A stretch of DNA of 64,000 nucleotides from Catellatospora sp. IY07-71 (GCF_018326265.1 NZ_AP023360.1:6755001-6819000); one strand, 5' to 3'; counted from the stretch's first letter, positions 1-8,827 are shown. The notes: generated by a model from the letters alone, not told the origin. Made by a program: numbers and translations.

Positions 1-94
1 TGGTGGGCGACGAGCAGGCTGCTGGTGTGGGTGAGCGCGGGCTCGGTGCGGCATCGGCGGCGAGCAGCTCGGTGGATTCGACCAGGTCGGACAT
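1..94 (-). CDS. possible start of a truncated gene leaving the window
   Basis: An ATG on the minus strand at 92-94 follows a purine-rich GGAG about 8 bases upstream and opens a frame to the left edge beginning MSDLVESTELLAADAA. The first 16 codons have strongly GC-rich third positions. Beyond that another minus frame looks more coding, so this may be a frameshifted or wrong start. Too little is visible to name a product. The 143 bases between it and the protease gene hold nothing else I can support. Confidence 0.2.
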   Translation of the reverse strand, partial: MSDLVESTELLAADAAPSPRSPTPAACSSPT

Positions 95-237
95 TCCCGG
101 TGTCTCCGCCGGCGCGGGCCGGCAGCGCAAGGTGTCTGTGCCACGCGGCACGGCTCAAGACCGTGTCCACAACACAGCGCCGGGAGCAGGATGGTCCTGT
201 GCCGCCAGCATTATCGACGGCACAGGACGCCCAGTGA

Positions 238-1557
238 TCAGGACGTGATGGTCGGAAGGAATCCGGGCCATACAGCCGGGGCGGAACCCCAGTACGTGAA
301 TATGAAGCCCGCGGTGCAGTTGCCCACTGCTGTGCCTGCGCTTCCCGTGAGACTCCCCAGGATACTGACCCCCGCCCCGAACGGCTGGTAGATCGGAGCA
401 CCCGAGTCGCCAGGACATGCCGTACCCGTGCCGCTGGTCCGCAGCGCCTCCCATACCAGTGCACGGCCGAACCGAGTGACGCCGCCCTGGGAGACGGAGA
501 AGACCCTGGTGACCTGGCCGGAACCGACGGTGTACCCACAACTGCCCACAGTCGTGGCGCCGGAGTGGCACACGTTGGTTCCAGCGATGTTCCTCGACGC
601 GCCGGGGAAGGACACGATGTCCGCGACGGACGTGGTGTCGCCCGCCACATACAGCTTCGGGCTTGCCTGCGTGGTGATCAGCGCCATGTCGAGGCCTGCG
701 GGGTTGGACTGCGCGTCAGCCACCGATGCGAAGGTGGTCAACCCGGTACGCCATACTGTGCCGAACGGCTGTCGATCGCAGCCGCCGACTGTCTGACAAT
801 TGTCCTCACCCTGAAGGGCTCCATTGGTGACGGCAGTGCGAAGCTCGGCGAACCCGAGTGCTGCGCAGTGGCCCGCCGTCACCATGACCCCTGTCAAGCG
901 GTAGGTCGCGGGATACCCGGAGGTACAGGCGTTGGCGGCTCCGCCGCCCGGCGCGCGCAAGAGGATCCTGGCACCGCCATAGTGAGGCGCGGGATCATTG
1001 TATCGGGTCGCATAGATCCGTCCGATCGGCTCCTGGCGGACCGCGACCGCGTCTCCGAAACGCACGCGCAGCGCCCTACGCGCATCCCCGGTCAGCACGT
1101 CCAGAGACACCACGACCTTGTTCAGGCGGTAGTCCAACCGCGTGGCGACAACACCGAGATTCTCGCTGGCGGAGAACTGCCAGACCTCGTCGCGCTCGAT
1201 GCGAGCCAGTTCCGCTGCGCTATACCGGACCTGCTCGAACAGCGCGGATCGCGCTACGTTCGCAGTTGAGGCCAGGGCCGCCTGCTGGACAATTCGTTTC
1301 GCGCTGTCGGCCCGCCGGCCACCTACCACGTAAATGGTGAGCCTGCCTGAAGCGGCATCGACCGAGTAGCCCCCATGGTCGTGAGTGTCGACGCCCGCCA
1401 GCACCTCGTCGCCCGCGGTGAACGACTCCGGGAACGGCGCTACCCGAGCCGGATCGGCCAGCGGCGCCAGTTGCTCGTCAGCCGCGGACGCCGGGGCGGC
1501 CAGACTGATCGTCAACAGCGCGACGACACCCACAATTCCTACCAATCGATGATTCAC
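238..1557 (-). CDS. secreted chymotrypsin-like (S1) serine protease
   Basis: The 439-residue protein has an N-terminal Sec signal (hydrophobic stretch about residues 6-20, AxA-type site near 25) and a propeptide-like region of about 180 residues. A trypsin-fold domain follows. The triad is readable as His230 in VTAGHC, Asp290 in GLDMALI and Ser385 in CPGDSGAP. Several cysteine pairs around these motifs suit an exported enzyme. It should act outside the cell on protein substrates. The start has an AGAGGTG ribosome site. It lacks the carbohydrate-binding tail of the other S1 protease in the window (53911-55263). Its GC content is visibly lower than the neighbours. The family call is secure; the substrate is unknown. 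Confidence 0.9.
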   Translation of the reverse strand: MNHRLVGIVGVVALLTISLAAPASAADEQLAPLADPARVAPFPESFTAGDEVLAGVDTHDHGGYSVDAASGRLTIYVVGGRRADSAKRIVQQAALASTANVARSALFEQVRYSAAELARIERDEVWQFSASENLGVVATRLDYRLNKVVVSLDVLTGDARRALRVRFGDAVAVRQEPIGRIYATRYNDPAPHYGGARILLRAPGGGAANACTSGYPATYRLTGVMVTAGHCAALGFAELRTAVTNGALQGEDNCQTVGGCDRQPFGTVWRTGLTTFASVADAQSNPAGLDMALITTQASPKLYVAGDTTSVADIVSFPGASRNIAGTNVCHSGATTVGSCGYTVGSGQVTRVFSVSQGGVTRFGRALVWEALRTSGTGTACPGDSGAPIYQPFGAGVSILGSLTGSAGTAVGNCTAGFIFTYWGSAPAVWPGFLPTITS

Positions 1558-1839
1558 ATTGTCACCTCTCGTCGGGGAATGACGATCGATGACCTTAGCC
1601 AGTCACGACAGATCGCAACGACCCTGGATCGACCAAATCGGACTTTCTGCGCTCGAGATTAAGTGAAGCAGACCGATCCAGCTCGACCTTGGTCATATCC
1701 TTGCGACCTTCACGGCACTCAGAGTCCGGATCGGCCGGCGACAACCGTCGCGTCCGCGCGCCGGACCCGTGGCCTACAGCAGTGTCGCGACCACAGCGCG
1801 ACACTAGCCGATGTCGGGGGGCGCCGTTATGGTGCCGCC
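1558..1839. other. divergent intergenic region
   Basis: This 282-base spacer lies between divergently transcribed genes and must carry both promoters. It is less GC-rich than the coding DNA. I see no clear operator palindrome, RNA gene or small reading frame with a ribosome site. Confidence 0.4.
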
Positions 1840-2496
1840 GTGACGATCGAAGACGGCTGGATCGCGTTCGACCTGGGCAGGTTTCGCAGGCACGAAGCTG
1901 AGTTCGCCACCTACAGCGGAAGCTCGCCCACCGCGCTGCCGACATTGCCGGTCGCCCATCCGGGTGGTCTGCACGCCTGGATGCGGGAGCTGGTGCCGCT
2001 CGGCGACCTCGCCGCCGGCCCATACGGCTTGGTCACGCTGACCGACGGCGCTCCCGTGGGCGAGCACGAGGCAGCCCTGCCCGAGCAGTTCGTCGCGTTC
2101 ATGGCCGATCCGGTCCTGCGCGACAACGTCCCCACCTGCACGTCCTGCTATTGGGAGCCGGAGCTGCCCGTGGCCGCGAGCCCCGTGCACGAGGGTGCGC
2201 AGCTCGTGCGCTTCCTGAACGACCAGCAGGGCTGCCTGTTCTGGTATCTCCACCTGCTGCCCGGCGGCGGCCACGAGGTCCTGTGCGGCGGCCACGCCTA
2301 CGACGAGTACGAGGTGCCCCGCGACGAGGCACTCGAAGATCTCGTACGCGTGGCAGGCGACTTCGATGGGTTCATCGCCCGCTTCTGGATCGAGAATCTC
2401 GCCTGGTTCGAGGTGGTCGGCCAGAAGCGACCCGATGAGAGCCTGTCCGGCCCGGTCTGGGAGTACGTACGCCAGTACGCCTCGGCGGTGCGCTGA
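1840..2496 (+). CDS. conserved hypothetical protein, 218 aa
   Basis: The frame is open further upstream, but coding-type third positions begin near GTG 1840 (VTIEDGWIAF), which I take as the start. A G-rich run lies 15-25 bases upstream, so the site is weak. The protein is acidic and soluble with no signal or membrane segment. A central cysteine pair (CTSC, about residue 104) precedes a segment rich in W, Y and F (GCLFWYLHLLPGGGHEVLCG). The arrangement is loosely like SUKH/SMI1-type proteins seen as immunity or regulatory proteins, but the resemblance is too weak to assign. It ends in a bidirectional terminator shared with the convergent operon. Confidence 0.7.
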   Translation: MTIEDGWIAFDLGRFRRHEAEFATYSGSSPTALPTLPVAHPGGLHAWMRELVPLGDLAAGPYGLVTLTDGAPVGEHEAALPEQFVAFMADPVLRDNVPTCTSCYWEPELPVAASPVHEGAQLVRFLNDQQGCLFWYLHLLPGGGHEVLCGGHAYDEYEVPRDEALEDLVRVAGDFDGFIARFWIENLAWFEVVGQKRPDESLSGPVWEYVRQYASAVR

Positions 2497-2519
2497 CCGC
2501 GCTACCGCCGGTCAGCGCA
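2489..2519. terminator. bidirectional terminator containing both stop codons
   Basis: A perfect 10-bp stem (TGCGCTGACC / GGTCAGCGCA) with an 11-base loop. The stop codon of the upstream plus gene (2494-2496) and of the convergent minus gene (2512-2514) both lie inside the stem. Confidence 0.65.
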
Positions 2520-2625
2520 GCAGCAGCACCAGTCCGGTGACCAGCAGGCCTGCGGCGAGCACCACGACCACGATCAGGGTCTTGGTGCCGAAGCGGCGCC
2601 GGATGAACTTCGCGTTGTGCACCAT
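2512..2625 (-). CDS. 37-residue single-pass membrane peptide
   Basis: MVHNAKFIRRRFGTK is followed by one hydrophobic segment (about residues 16-35, rich in V, L, A and G) and a final Arg. The basic N-terminus with a short transmembrane helix fits a small inner-membrane protein. GGAGGG sits 9 bases before the ATG, one of the best ribosome sites in the region, and third positions are GC-rich. It is the last gene of a minus-strand operon behind an ECF sigma gene and a four-helix membrane protein, only 25 bases downstream. A role as a small membrane modulator of that system is plausible but inferred. Confidence 0.7.
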   Translation of the reverse strand: MVHNAKFIRRRFGTKTLIVVVVLAAGLLVTGLVLLLR

Positions 2626-2650
2626 TTCGGTTTCCCTCCGGATCAGACGG

Positions 2651-3121
2651 TCAGGTGGTCAGCTCGCTGCGGCGGCGCAGCAGCCGTGCCCGCTCGCGGT
2701 GGGCGTGTGCCAGCAGCAGCACCGACACGGCGACGAAGACCGCTCCGACAGCGAGGACAGGCCACAGGTCGGTGCCCCGCCCTGCGGCGATCACCGCCAG
2801 CAGGGCGGTGGTCGCGGTCGAGGCGGACAGCGCGATCCAGGCCGCGACGACGCGGTCGGCGGCGAACAGCACCACCTTGCGGGTCAGCAGCCAGCAGCCG
2901 TACCCGGCCCAGGCCACGCAGATCGCGATGAGCAGCGCGAACGCGAGCCGGGTCCGGCCCGGCAGCGGATCCGGCTCGGTGAGCCACAGCAGCGACACGA
3001 ACGCGGCTCCCGAGAGCCCCGCGACCAGCGCCGCGACCGCCCGGATGCGGGCCCGCCGCGACACGGCCGTGCCGAGCCGCTCGACGATCTCCTGCGCCGA
3101 CAGGCGCGGCTGGTCACTCAT
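2651..3121 (-). CDS. four-helix membrane protein downstream of ECF sigma, possible anti-sigma
   Basis: The 156-residue protein has a charged N-terminal helix of about 35 residues (LSAQEIVERLGTAVSRRARI). Four hydrophobic segments follow at roughly 28-47, 58-78, 86-108 and 118-138, then a basic tail. The gene overlaps the sigma gene by 8 bases, which implies translational coupling. Membrane proteins in this position often bind and hold the sigma factor. However, I see no HxxxCxxC zinc-binding anti-sigma motif, so the anti-sigma role rests on position and topology alone. Confidence 0.8.
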   Translation of the reverse strand: MSDQPRLSAQEIVERLGTAVSRRARIRAVAALVAGLSGAAFVSLLWLTEPDPLPGRTRLAFALLIAICVAWAGYGCWLLTRKVVLFAADRVVAAWIALSASTATTALLAVIAAGRGTDLWPVLAVGAVFVAVSVLLLAHAHRERARLLRRRSELTT

Positions 3122-3638
3122 CTCCGGCGGTCCTCTCCAGATGTACGCGCAGCAGGCGGCGGGCCCGGTTCAGCCGGGACTTGACCGTGCCGACGGGCAC
3201 GCCGCAGATCTGGGCGCAGTCGGCCACGGGCAGGTCTTCCAGGTAGAACAGGACGAGGATCTCCCGCTCGGCCACGGGCAGCGCGGCGAGCGCGTCCAGC
3301 AGCCGGGCGCGGTCGGCGAGCGCCTCGACCGGGTCCTCCACCGGCGCGTCGGCTTCGGCGAGCGCTTCGGGCCGGTCGGTGTACTGGCTGCGCAGCCGGT
3401 CGGTGACCGAGCGGCGGGCGATGGTGAACAGCCAGGGCGCGAAGCGGGCCGGTTCGCGCAGCCGGGGCAGCCCCCGGACCACCGCGAGCCAGACCTCCTG
3501 GGCGACGTCGTCGGCGCGCTCGGCGTCGAGCATGCGGCGCACGTACGTCCACACGGGCAGCCGCCAGCGGTTCACCAGCTCGGCCAGCGCGCCGCGCTCC
3601 CCCAGCTGGGCTCGTACCACCAGCAGCTCGTCGGTCAT
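3114..3638 (-). CDS. ECF-type RNA polymerase sigma factor
   Basis: The 174-residue protein has the two-domain ECF layout. Sigma region 2 spans about residues 10-80, with DDVAQEVWLAVVRGLPRL and FAPWLFTIARRSVTDRLR for -10 recognition and core binding. Region 4 spans about 108-165, with LPVAEREILVLFYLEDLPVA and the helix-turn-helix GVPVGTVKSRLNRARRLL. It redirects RNA polymerase to a small regulon and probably autoregulates. A GGGAGG ribosome site lies upstream of the ATG. It heads an operon with the overlapping membrane protein and the 37-residue peptide. The inducing signal cannot be read from sequence. Confidence 0.93.
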   Translation of the reverse strand: MTDELLVVRAQLGERGALAELVNRWRLPVWTYVRRMLDAERADDVAQEVWLAVVRGLPRLREPARFAPWLFTIARRSVTDRLRSQYTDRPEALAEADAPVEDPVEALADRARLLDALAALPVAEREILVLFYLEDLPVADCAQICGVPVGTVKSRLNRARRLLRVHLERTAGDE

Positions 3639-3756
3639 CTCGTCCTCCCGTCACCATGCACAGTCGGGCGGGAGGCCGGGGAGGTTCACGGTGGGGCGAG
3701 ATTACCGCCGGCCGGCCTCGGCAGTCGCCTGGGCCGGCCGGGGCTGTGGCGGTCGG

Positions 3757-4686
3757 TCAGTGCTCGGTCGGGTGCATGACGGCGACCGGGCTGTGCGCGT
3801 GGTGGGCGAGGGTGAGGCTGACCGAGCCGAGCAGCAGCCCGGCGAAGCCGCCCCGGCCCCGGGAACCGACCACCGTCAGCGCGGCGCCCCGGGAGGCCTC
3901 GACCATGCTGTGCTCGGGGTTGAGGCTGCGCACCGCGCGGGTCTCGATGCCCAGGCCGGGGTGCTCGCTGAGCAGGCGGCTGGTCGCGGCGGCCAGCAGC
4001 CGCTGCGCGCCTTCCTCGGCCGTACGCTCGGCCTCGGCCTGCTGCGCCTCGCCACCCGGGCCGAGGTGGAACCAGGGCTGCGGCCAGTAGACGTGCACGA
4101 TGATCAGGGGCACGTCGCGGTCGGCCGCCTCCTGCGCGGCGAAGACCAGTGCGGCCTGCGCGGCGGGAGATCCGTCGATGCCGACGACGACGGGTCCGGC
4201 CGTCTCGGGCTCCGTCGGCACGGTCTCGTCGTCGGAGCCGGTTCCGGCCGGGCGTACGACGATGACCGGCCCGTGGGCGTGCGCGGCGACCTGGGCCGAC
4301 ACCGAGCCGAGCAGCAGTTCGGCGAAGCCGCCGAGGCCGCGGCAGCCGACGACGGTGACCGCCGCGGCGCGGGACCGCTCGATGAGCGCGGCGGCCGGGG
4401 TCTGGGTGAGCTGCTCGGCGTACACCTCGCCCAGCGTGGGCTGCTGCTTGCGCAGCTGCTCGACCAGTTCGGCGAGGTCCCCGTCGATCGCGGCACGGGT
4501 CGCGGACTCGTCGAACCAGGCCTCGGCGAGCGCGACGGTGCCATAGCCCCACATCGGACTGACATAGCAGTACAGCAGGTGCAGGGGCGCCTGGCGGCGG
4601 GCGGCGAGGGCGGCCGCGTGGTACGCGGCGGCGTGGCTGGTCGGGGAGCCGTCGACGCCGACGATGACGGGCCGGTGGGTGCTCAT
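3757..4686 (-). CDS. tandem-domain universal stress protein (UspA family)
   Basis: The 309-residue protein carries two Usp domains, about residues 1-147 and 158-305. Each opens with a V-x-V-G-V/I-D-G-S strand and ends with an ATP-binding loop ([15 protein letters not shown] and [15 protein letters not shown]). Cytosolic Usp proteins of this type bind ATP and support survival under redox or growth arrest stress. AGGAG lies at the right distance before the ATG. A GGGTAC box about 45 bases upstream, with GACT 17 bases before it, resembles the SigB-type promoters found in the 18-27 kb block. Transcribed alone. Confidence 0.93.
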   Translation of the reverse strand: MSTHRPVIVGVDGSPTSHAAAYHAAALAARRQAPLHLLYCYVSPMWGYGTVALAEAWFDESATRAAIDGDLAELVEQLRKQQPTLGEVYAEQLTQTPAAALIERSRAAAVTVVGCRGLGGFAELLLGSVSAQVAAHAHGPVIVVRPAGTGSDDETVPTEPETAGPVVVGIDGSPAAQAALVFAAQEAADRDVPLIIVHVYWPQPWFHLGPGGEAQQAEAERTAEEGAQRLLAAATSRLLSEHPGLGIETRAVRSLNPEHSMVEASRGAALTVVGSRGRGGFAGLLLGSVSLTLAHHAHSPVAVMHPTEH

Positions 4687-4801
4687 GGAAGGGCTCCTGT
4701 TCCGCGAGGGTGTGTCCGTACCCCCACCCTGTCGCCCCGGAGTCGGCCCGGTCAGTGCCGCCGGGCCCGCGCGGGCGGGCCTTTGGTCCCGTCCGGCCGC
4801 C

Positions 4802-5413
4802 TCAGGGAAGGCGGCGGGGTCCGGGCTGGACGGCGCCGCTGAGCACCGCGGTCACCGCCCGGTGCACGGCCTCGGCCGTCGGCGGGGTGGCGGTGCGGTC
4901 GGCGTGGAGCAGGTGCACGGTGCCGATCAGCATCGCGGCGAGGGTGTCGGTGTCGGCAGCGGAGGCGAGGCGGCCGCGTTCGCGTTCGGCGGCCAGGTAA
5001 CGGCCGATCATGATCGCGGCGTCGGTGAGCACTGGGACGCCCGCCGGCCAGCCATCGCGCAGCCGGGCCCGCAGCTCGTCGCGGTAGCCGACCAGGGCGA
5101 CGATCGCCACCGCTGCCGAGCGGTACAGGCCCGTGAGGGCTGAGGTGAGGTTGTCGGCGACGGTGTTCGTGCCGGCTGCTTCGAGCAGGGCGGCGGCCTG
5201 CGGATCCAGCCGGGCGATGCGGTCGAGCACGAAGGCCGCGAGGAAGTCGTCGAAGTCGGCGAAGTGCCGGTGCAGCACGCCCTTGGCGACCCCGGCCTCG
5301 GCGGTCAGGGCGCGGCTGGTCAGCGCACTTGGCCCGTCCCGCAGCAGGATGCGCTCGGCGGCGTCGAACAGCTGCTCGCGGATGTCGCGCAGGGCCACTC
5401 CGGTCGGCGCCAT
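4802..5413 (-). CDS. TetR-family repressor
   Basis: The 203-residue protein has an N-terminal helix-turn-helix ([20 protein letters not shown], about residues 29-48) followed by [12 protein letters not shown] and a helical ligand domain. I start at ATG 5413 because AGGAG sits 8 bases before it. The longer upstream frame would run through the operators and antisense to the neighbour's start. Two matching palindromes fill the 51-bp gap to the divergent methyltransferase (see 5434-5473), so it very probably represses itself and that gene. Ligand unknown. Confidence 0.9.
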   Translation of the reverse strand: MAPTGVALRDIREQLFDAAERILLRDGPSALTSRALTAEAGVAKGVLHRHFADFDDFLAAFVLDRIARLDPQAAALLEAAGTNTVADNLTSALTGLYRSAAVAIVALVGYRDELRARLRDGWPAGVPVLTDAAIMIGRYLAAERERGRLASAADTDTLAAMLIGTVHLLHADRTATPPTAEAVHRAVTAVLSGAVQPGPRRLP

Positions 5414-5433
5414 CGGCTCTCCTTCGGGTTGAC

Positions 5434-5473
5434 GAGTGGGCGCTCGCCCACTCATAGTGGGCACATGCCCACT
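5434..5473. promoter_or_regulatory. twin TetR operators, one covering a start codon
   Basis: Two near-identical 18-bp palindromes, AGTGGGCGCTCGCCCACT at 5435-5452 and AGTGGGCACATGCCCACT at 5456-5473, have centres exactly 21 bp apart, so two helical turns on the same DNA face. The second contains the ATG of the methyltransferase (5465-5467). The flanking TetR gene starts at 5413 on the other strand. The pattern fits cooperative binding of two dimers that silences both genes. Confidence 0.85.
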
Positions 5474-6274
5474 CTACCGCCCGAGCCGACGCCCGACGCC
5501 CTGCGCCAGGTGGCACAGTCGTTCGGCACCGACGCGGCCCGCTACGACCGGACCCGCCCGCCGTACCCCGCCGAGCTGGTGGCGCACATCGTCGCGGCCA
5601 GCCCCGGCCCGGCGGTCGTCGACGTGGGCTGCGGCACCGGCATCGCCTCGCGGCAGCTGCGCGACGCGGGATGCACGGTGCTCGGCGTGGACCCCGATCC
5701 GCGGATGGCCGAGACGGCCCGCGCCGGGGGCATCCCGGTCGAGGTGGCGACGTTCGAGCAGTGGGAACCGGCCGGTCGCGTGTTCGACGCCGTGGTCGCC
5801 GGGCAGGCCTGGCACTGGGTCGACGCCGAGGCCGGAGCGGCCAAGGCGGCACGGGTGCTGCGGCCCGGCGGCCTGTTCGCCGCGTTCTGGCACGTGTTTC
5901 AGCCACCACCGGTCGTGGGGGAGGCGTTCGCCACGGCGTTCCGGCAGGTGGCGCCCACGGCACCGGTCGACGTGTCGCTGCTGAGGCGGCCCGCCGACGC
6001 GTACCGGATGATGCTCGACACCGCTGCCGCCGGGCTCCAGGCCGCGGGCGGGTTCAGCGCGCCGGAGCGGTGGAGCTACGGCTGGGAGCTGCCCTACACC
6101 CGCGACGAGTGGCTCGCGCTGCTGCCCACCCAGGGTCTCCTGACCAGGCTCGCGCCCGAGCAGGTGGCGCGGCTGCAGGCGGACGTCGGGGCCGCGATCG
6201 ACACGATCGGCGGCGGTTTCACGATGGCTTACGAGACCGTCGCGATCACCGCGAAGCGGCAGGCGGACGCCTGA
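5465..6274 (+). CDS. SAM-dependent methyltransferase, class I
   Basis: The 269-residue protein opens with the RYDRTRPPYP signature of small-molecule methyltransferases. SAM motif I follows (VVDVGCGTGIA, about residue 45), then an acidic post-motif (VLGVDPDPRM) and a WHWVDAEAG segment seen in YdaC/Coq5-like enzymes. The substrate is not evident. The start codon lies within a TetR operator and no ribosome site precedes it, so the mRNA is probably leaderless or nearly so. The divergent TetR suggests that substrate or product induces it, perhaps as a detoxification step. Confidence 0.9.
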   Translation: MPTLPPEPTPDALRQVAQSFGTDAARYDRTRPPYPAELVAHIVAASPGPAVVDVGCGTGIASRQLRDAGCTVLGVDPDPRMAETARAGGIPVEVATFEQWEPAGRVFDAVVAGQAWHWVDAEAGAAKAARVLRPGGLFAAFWHVFQPPPVVGEAFATAFRQVAPTAPVDVSLLRRPADAYRMMLDTAAAGLQAAGGFSAPERWSYGWELPYTRDEWLALLPTQGLLTRLAPEQVARLQADVGAAIDTIGGGFTMAYETVAITAKRQADA

Positions 6275-6361
6275 CGCACTAGATCATCCGGGTAGGGTGG
6301 GGGCAGGTGTGCCGGGAAGTCTGGTCGGCGATTTCGTCAGCCTGACCGGAGGAGCCCGGCC

Positions 6362-7684
6362 ATGAACACACCCGCCAGCCGCAAGGTCATCTTCGGACGG
6401 GGCTCCTGGCCCGAGGCCCGCCGCCTGGCCGACATCCTGCGCCTGGAGACCGTCGGCGGCGCGCTGCTGCTGGCCGCCGCCGTCCTCGCCATGATCTGGG
6501 CCAACTCGCCCTGGGCACCCGCCTACGAGGCGCTGCGCGAGTACGAGCTCGGCCCCGCCGCGTTGCACCTGCATCTGCCGCTCGGGATGTGGGCGGCCGA
6601 CGGGCTGCTCGCGATCTTCTTCTTCGTGGCCGGGCTTGAGCTGAAACGCGAGTTCGTCGCAGGTGACCTGCGCGAACCGGCCCGTGCCGCCGTCCCGGTG
6701 GCGGCGGCGGTGGGCGGGGTGCTGCTGCCCGCGCTGATCTACATCCTGGTCAACCACGGCGACCCGGCCGCCCGCGCCGGGTGGGCGATCCCGACCGCCA
6801 CCGACATCGCCTTCGCACTGGCCGTGCTGGCGGTCGTCGGCCGCAACCTGCCCACCGGCCTGCGTACGTTCCTGCTCACGCTCGCGGTCGTCGACGACCT
6901 CATCGCCATCGTCATCATCGCCTTCGTGTACACCGAGACCCTCCACCCGCTGCCGCTGGCCGCCGCGCTGCTGCCGCTGGCCGCGTTCGGGGTCCTCGTA
7001 CAGCGGCGGATCCGGTCGCCGTGGCTGCTGGTGCCACTGGCCTTCGCCACGTGGGCGCTCGTGCACGCCTCGGGGGTCCACGCGACGGTCGCGGGGGTGC
7101 TGCTCGCGTTCACCGTCCCGGTGCTGCCGCGCGACCCGGAAGGCGGTGCCCACCGAGGCATGGCGGCGCGGTTCGAGCACCGGTTGCGGCCGCTCTCGGC
7201 AGGGTTCGCGGTGCCCGTGTTCGCGCTGATGAGCGCCGGGGTGGCGCTGGGCGGCGCCGCCGAACTGGCCGCGTCCCTGTCCTCGGGCGTCTCGGTGGGC
7301 ATCGTCGCCGGTCTGACCCTCGGCAAGGTGGCCGGCGTGCTGATCGCGACCGCGCTGGTGGCCCGGTTCACCGCGGCGCGGCTCGACGACGGCCTGGCCT
7401 GGATCGACATCGTCGGCCTGGCGATGCTCACCGGCGTGGGGTTCACCGTGTCCCTGCTGGTGACCGAACTCGCGTTCGGCCCCGGCTCGGCGGCCGCGGG
7501 CGACGCCACGATCGCCGTGCTGGCCGGGTCGATGGCGGCCGCCCTGCTCGCGGCCGTGGTGCTGCGCCTGCGCGACCGGGCGTACCGGAAGCTGGCCGAG
7601 GCCGAGCGGGTCGACACCGACCACGACGGCATCCCGGACGTCTACCAGGTGCGGACGGGTGAGCCCGGGTCGCCGGGGAACTGA
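6362..7684 (+). CDS. nhaA: NhaA-type Na+/H+ antiporter
   Basis: The 440-residue protein has about 12 hydrophobic segments and the family hallmarks. These are WANSPW near residue 40, [13 protein letters not shown] near 85, [14 protein letters not shown] near 141 and the ion-binding Asp pair in [13 protein letters not shown] near 176. It exchanges external protons for cytosolic sodium. GGAGGAG precedes the ATG. Unusually, the cytosolic tail ends with [12 protein letters not shown]. This matches the DxDxDGxxD calcium loop of dockerin and thrombospondin type 3 repeats and is not part of the normal antiporter. Stands alone. Confidence 0.95.
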   Translation: MNTPASRKVIFGRGSWPEARRLADILRLETVGGALLLAAAVLAMIWANSPWAPAYEALREYELGPAALHLHLPLGMWAADGLLAIFFFVAGLELKREFVAGDLREPARAAVPVAAAVGGVLLPALIYILVNHGDPAARAGWAIPTATDIAFALAVLAVVGRNLPTGLRTFLLTLAVVDDLIAIVIIAFVYTETLHPLPLAAALLPLAAFGVLVQRRIRSPWLLVPLAFATWALVHASGVHATVAGVLLAFTVPVLPRDPEGGAHRGMAARFEHRLRPLSAGFAVPVFALMSAGVALGGAAELAASLSSGVSVGIVAGLTLGKVAGVLIATALVARFTAARLDDGLAWIDIVGLAMLTGVGFTVSLLVTELAFGPGSAAAGDATIAVLAGSMAAALLAAVVLRLRDRAYRKLAEAERVDTDHDGIPDVYQVRTGEPGSPGN

Positions 7685-7727
7685 CGGCCGGGTTCCACGC
7701 ACGACAGTGCCGACGGGGACGCCAGGG

Positions 7728-8162
7728 TCACGGCTCCTCGCCGGCCGCGACGCGCAGCAGCACGTCGGCGTGGCAGGGCACCGGGTTGCCGTACGCGTCC
7801 GTCAGCGGGCACCAGCACGCCAGGTCGCGGCCGTGCAGGTGCTGCCGGATGGGCGGGATCAGCAGCGCCGGGTAGCGCAGCAGGTGCGCCCGGAACAGTC
7901 CGACCGCGTCGGCCCGGTCGGCGACGGGCCGGATCTCGTAACCGCCGGGCCGGTCCGCGTCACCGGGATACACCCCGGGCGGCCGGCTGCCTTCGTAGGG
8001 CTTGGCGTACCCGCCGGGAAACTGCTGCACCATCGCCCCGACCTCGAAGGGATTGCCCCACCGCGTCGGCCGGGTCACGATGATCGCACCCTCGGGCAGC
8101 TGCCAGCCCTTCACCCGCCGTCGCTGGATCCGCTGCGGCGGCGTGCCGTCCATGAGCCCCAT
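7728..8162 (-). CDS. DUF4326 family protein
   Basis: The 144-residue protein contains the family's conserved blocks: VTRPTRWGNPFEVG (about residues 25-38), a middle Y-E-I-R segment and a C-terminal ACWCPL...CHADVLL cysteine/histidine block that could bind a metal. DUF4326 proteins occur in phages and bacteria and their activity is unknown to me. The start at 8162 has GGAGG 8 bases upstream. The frame stays open far upstream, but that part is antisense to the Rrf2 gene and its promoter and I reject it. Confidence 0.85.
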   Translation of the reverse strand: MGLMDGTPPQRIQRRRVKGWQLPEGAIIVTRPTRWGNPFEVGAMVQQFPGGYAKPYEGSRPPGVYPGDADRPGGYEIRPVADRADAVGLFRAHLLRYPALLIPPIRQHLHGRDLACWCPLTDAYGNPVPCHADVLLRVAAGEEP

Positions 8163-8262
8163 TCGTCCTCCGCCGCCACCGTAGCCACGGCAGCCCTGCC
8201 GCCGCCACTGCGTGCGCGAACCGGATACGAATACAAGCCCCATTGCCGAAATACCACTTATC

Positions 8263-8284
8263 CCATAGGATTTATAGCCATAGG
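8263..8284. promoter_or_regulatory. direct repeat upstream of Rrf2 regulator
   Basis: CCATAGG occurs twice, at 8263-8269 and 8278-8284, starts 15 bp apart, in an AT-rich patch 40-60 bases before the Rrf2-type start. This is a plausible autoregulatory site; binding is inferred. Confidence 0.45.
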
Positions 8285-8321
8285 GGTGAGGGCCGTCCGT
8301 CCGAACAGGAGTGCGCCGACC

Positions 8322-8744
8322 GTGCACATATCGGCGAGACACGACTACGCGATGCAGGCGATGCTGGCCATCGCCGCGGCCGGCGGCCGGCTGGTTAACA
8401 CCAACGAGCTGGCCGCCCTGCAGGGCATCCCCGCGACCTACCTGCCCCCGCTGCTCTACGACCTGCGCCGCGCCGAGCTGCTGAGCAGCCGCCCCGGCAA
8501 CGTCGGCGGATACAGCCTGGCCCGCGGCGCCGACCGGATCACCGTCGGGGACGTCATGCGCGCCGTCAGCGGCGAGCTGAGCAGCATCCGGGGCCGCCCG
8601 GCGCAGTCGGTCAGCTACGTCGGCGCCGCGCGGGCCCTGCCCCGGCTGTGGCGGTCGGTGCACTCGCTCACCGCCGAACTGCTCGACGGCATCACCCTGC
8701 GCGACCTGCTCGACGAGCTGCCCGAAAGCACCGCCGGGAGATGA
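8322..8744 (+). CDS. Rrf2-family transcriptional regulator
   Basis: The 140-residue protein starts VHISARHDYAMQAMLAIAA, the usual Rrf2 N-terminus. A winged helix follows (NTNELAALQGIPATYLPPLL, then SRPGNVGGYSLAR) and a dimerisation helix at the end. The iron-sulfur cysteine triad of IscR/NsrR is absent, so it is closer to CymR/YwgB-like members that sense small molecules or partner proteins. AGGAG precedes GTG 8322. Rrf2 proteins of the CymR type control sulfur assimilation, and the sulfate importer operon lies immediately downstream, convergent. That functional link is inference. Confidence 0.85.
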   Translation: MHISARHDYAMQAMLAIAAAGGRLVNTNELAALQGIPATYLPPLLYDLRRAELLSSRPGNVGGYSLARGADRITVGDVMRAVSGELSSIRGRPAQSVSYVGAARALPRLWRSVHSLTAELLDGITLRDLLDELPESTAGR

Positions 8745-8747
8745 GCG

Positions 8748-8827
8748 GCGCGGCCGGACCACCCGCGGGGCGGACGGTGGGCGATTCCGACGTCCACCGT
8801 CTCCCCTGCGGGCCCGCCCGGCCGCGC
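8748..8827. terminator. nested bidirectional terminator
   Basis: Outer arms GCGCGGCCGG (8748-8757) and CCGGCCGCGC (8818-8827) pair perfectly. Inside are CCCGCGGGG/CCCTGCGGG (one mismatch) and GACGGTGG/CCACCGTC. This separates the convergent Rrf2 and sulfate transport genes. Confidence 0.6.

Noticed and set aside
8163-8762. N-terminal extension of the DUF4326 protein by about 200 residues
   Set aside because: The extension is antisense to the Rrf2 gene and its promoter. An ideal ribosome site lies before the internal ATG at 8162.
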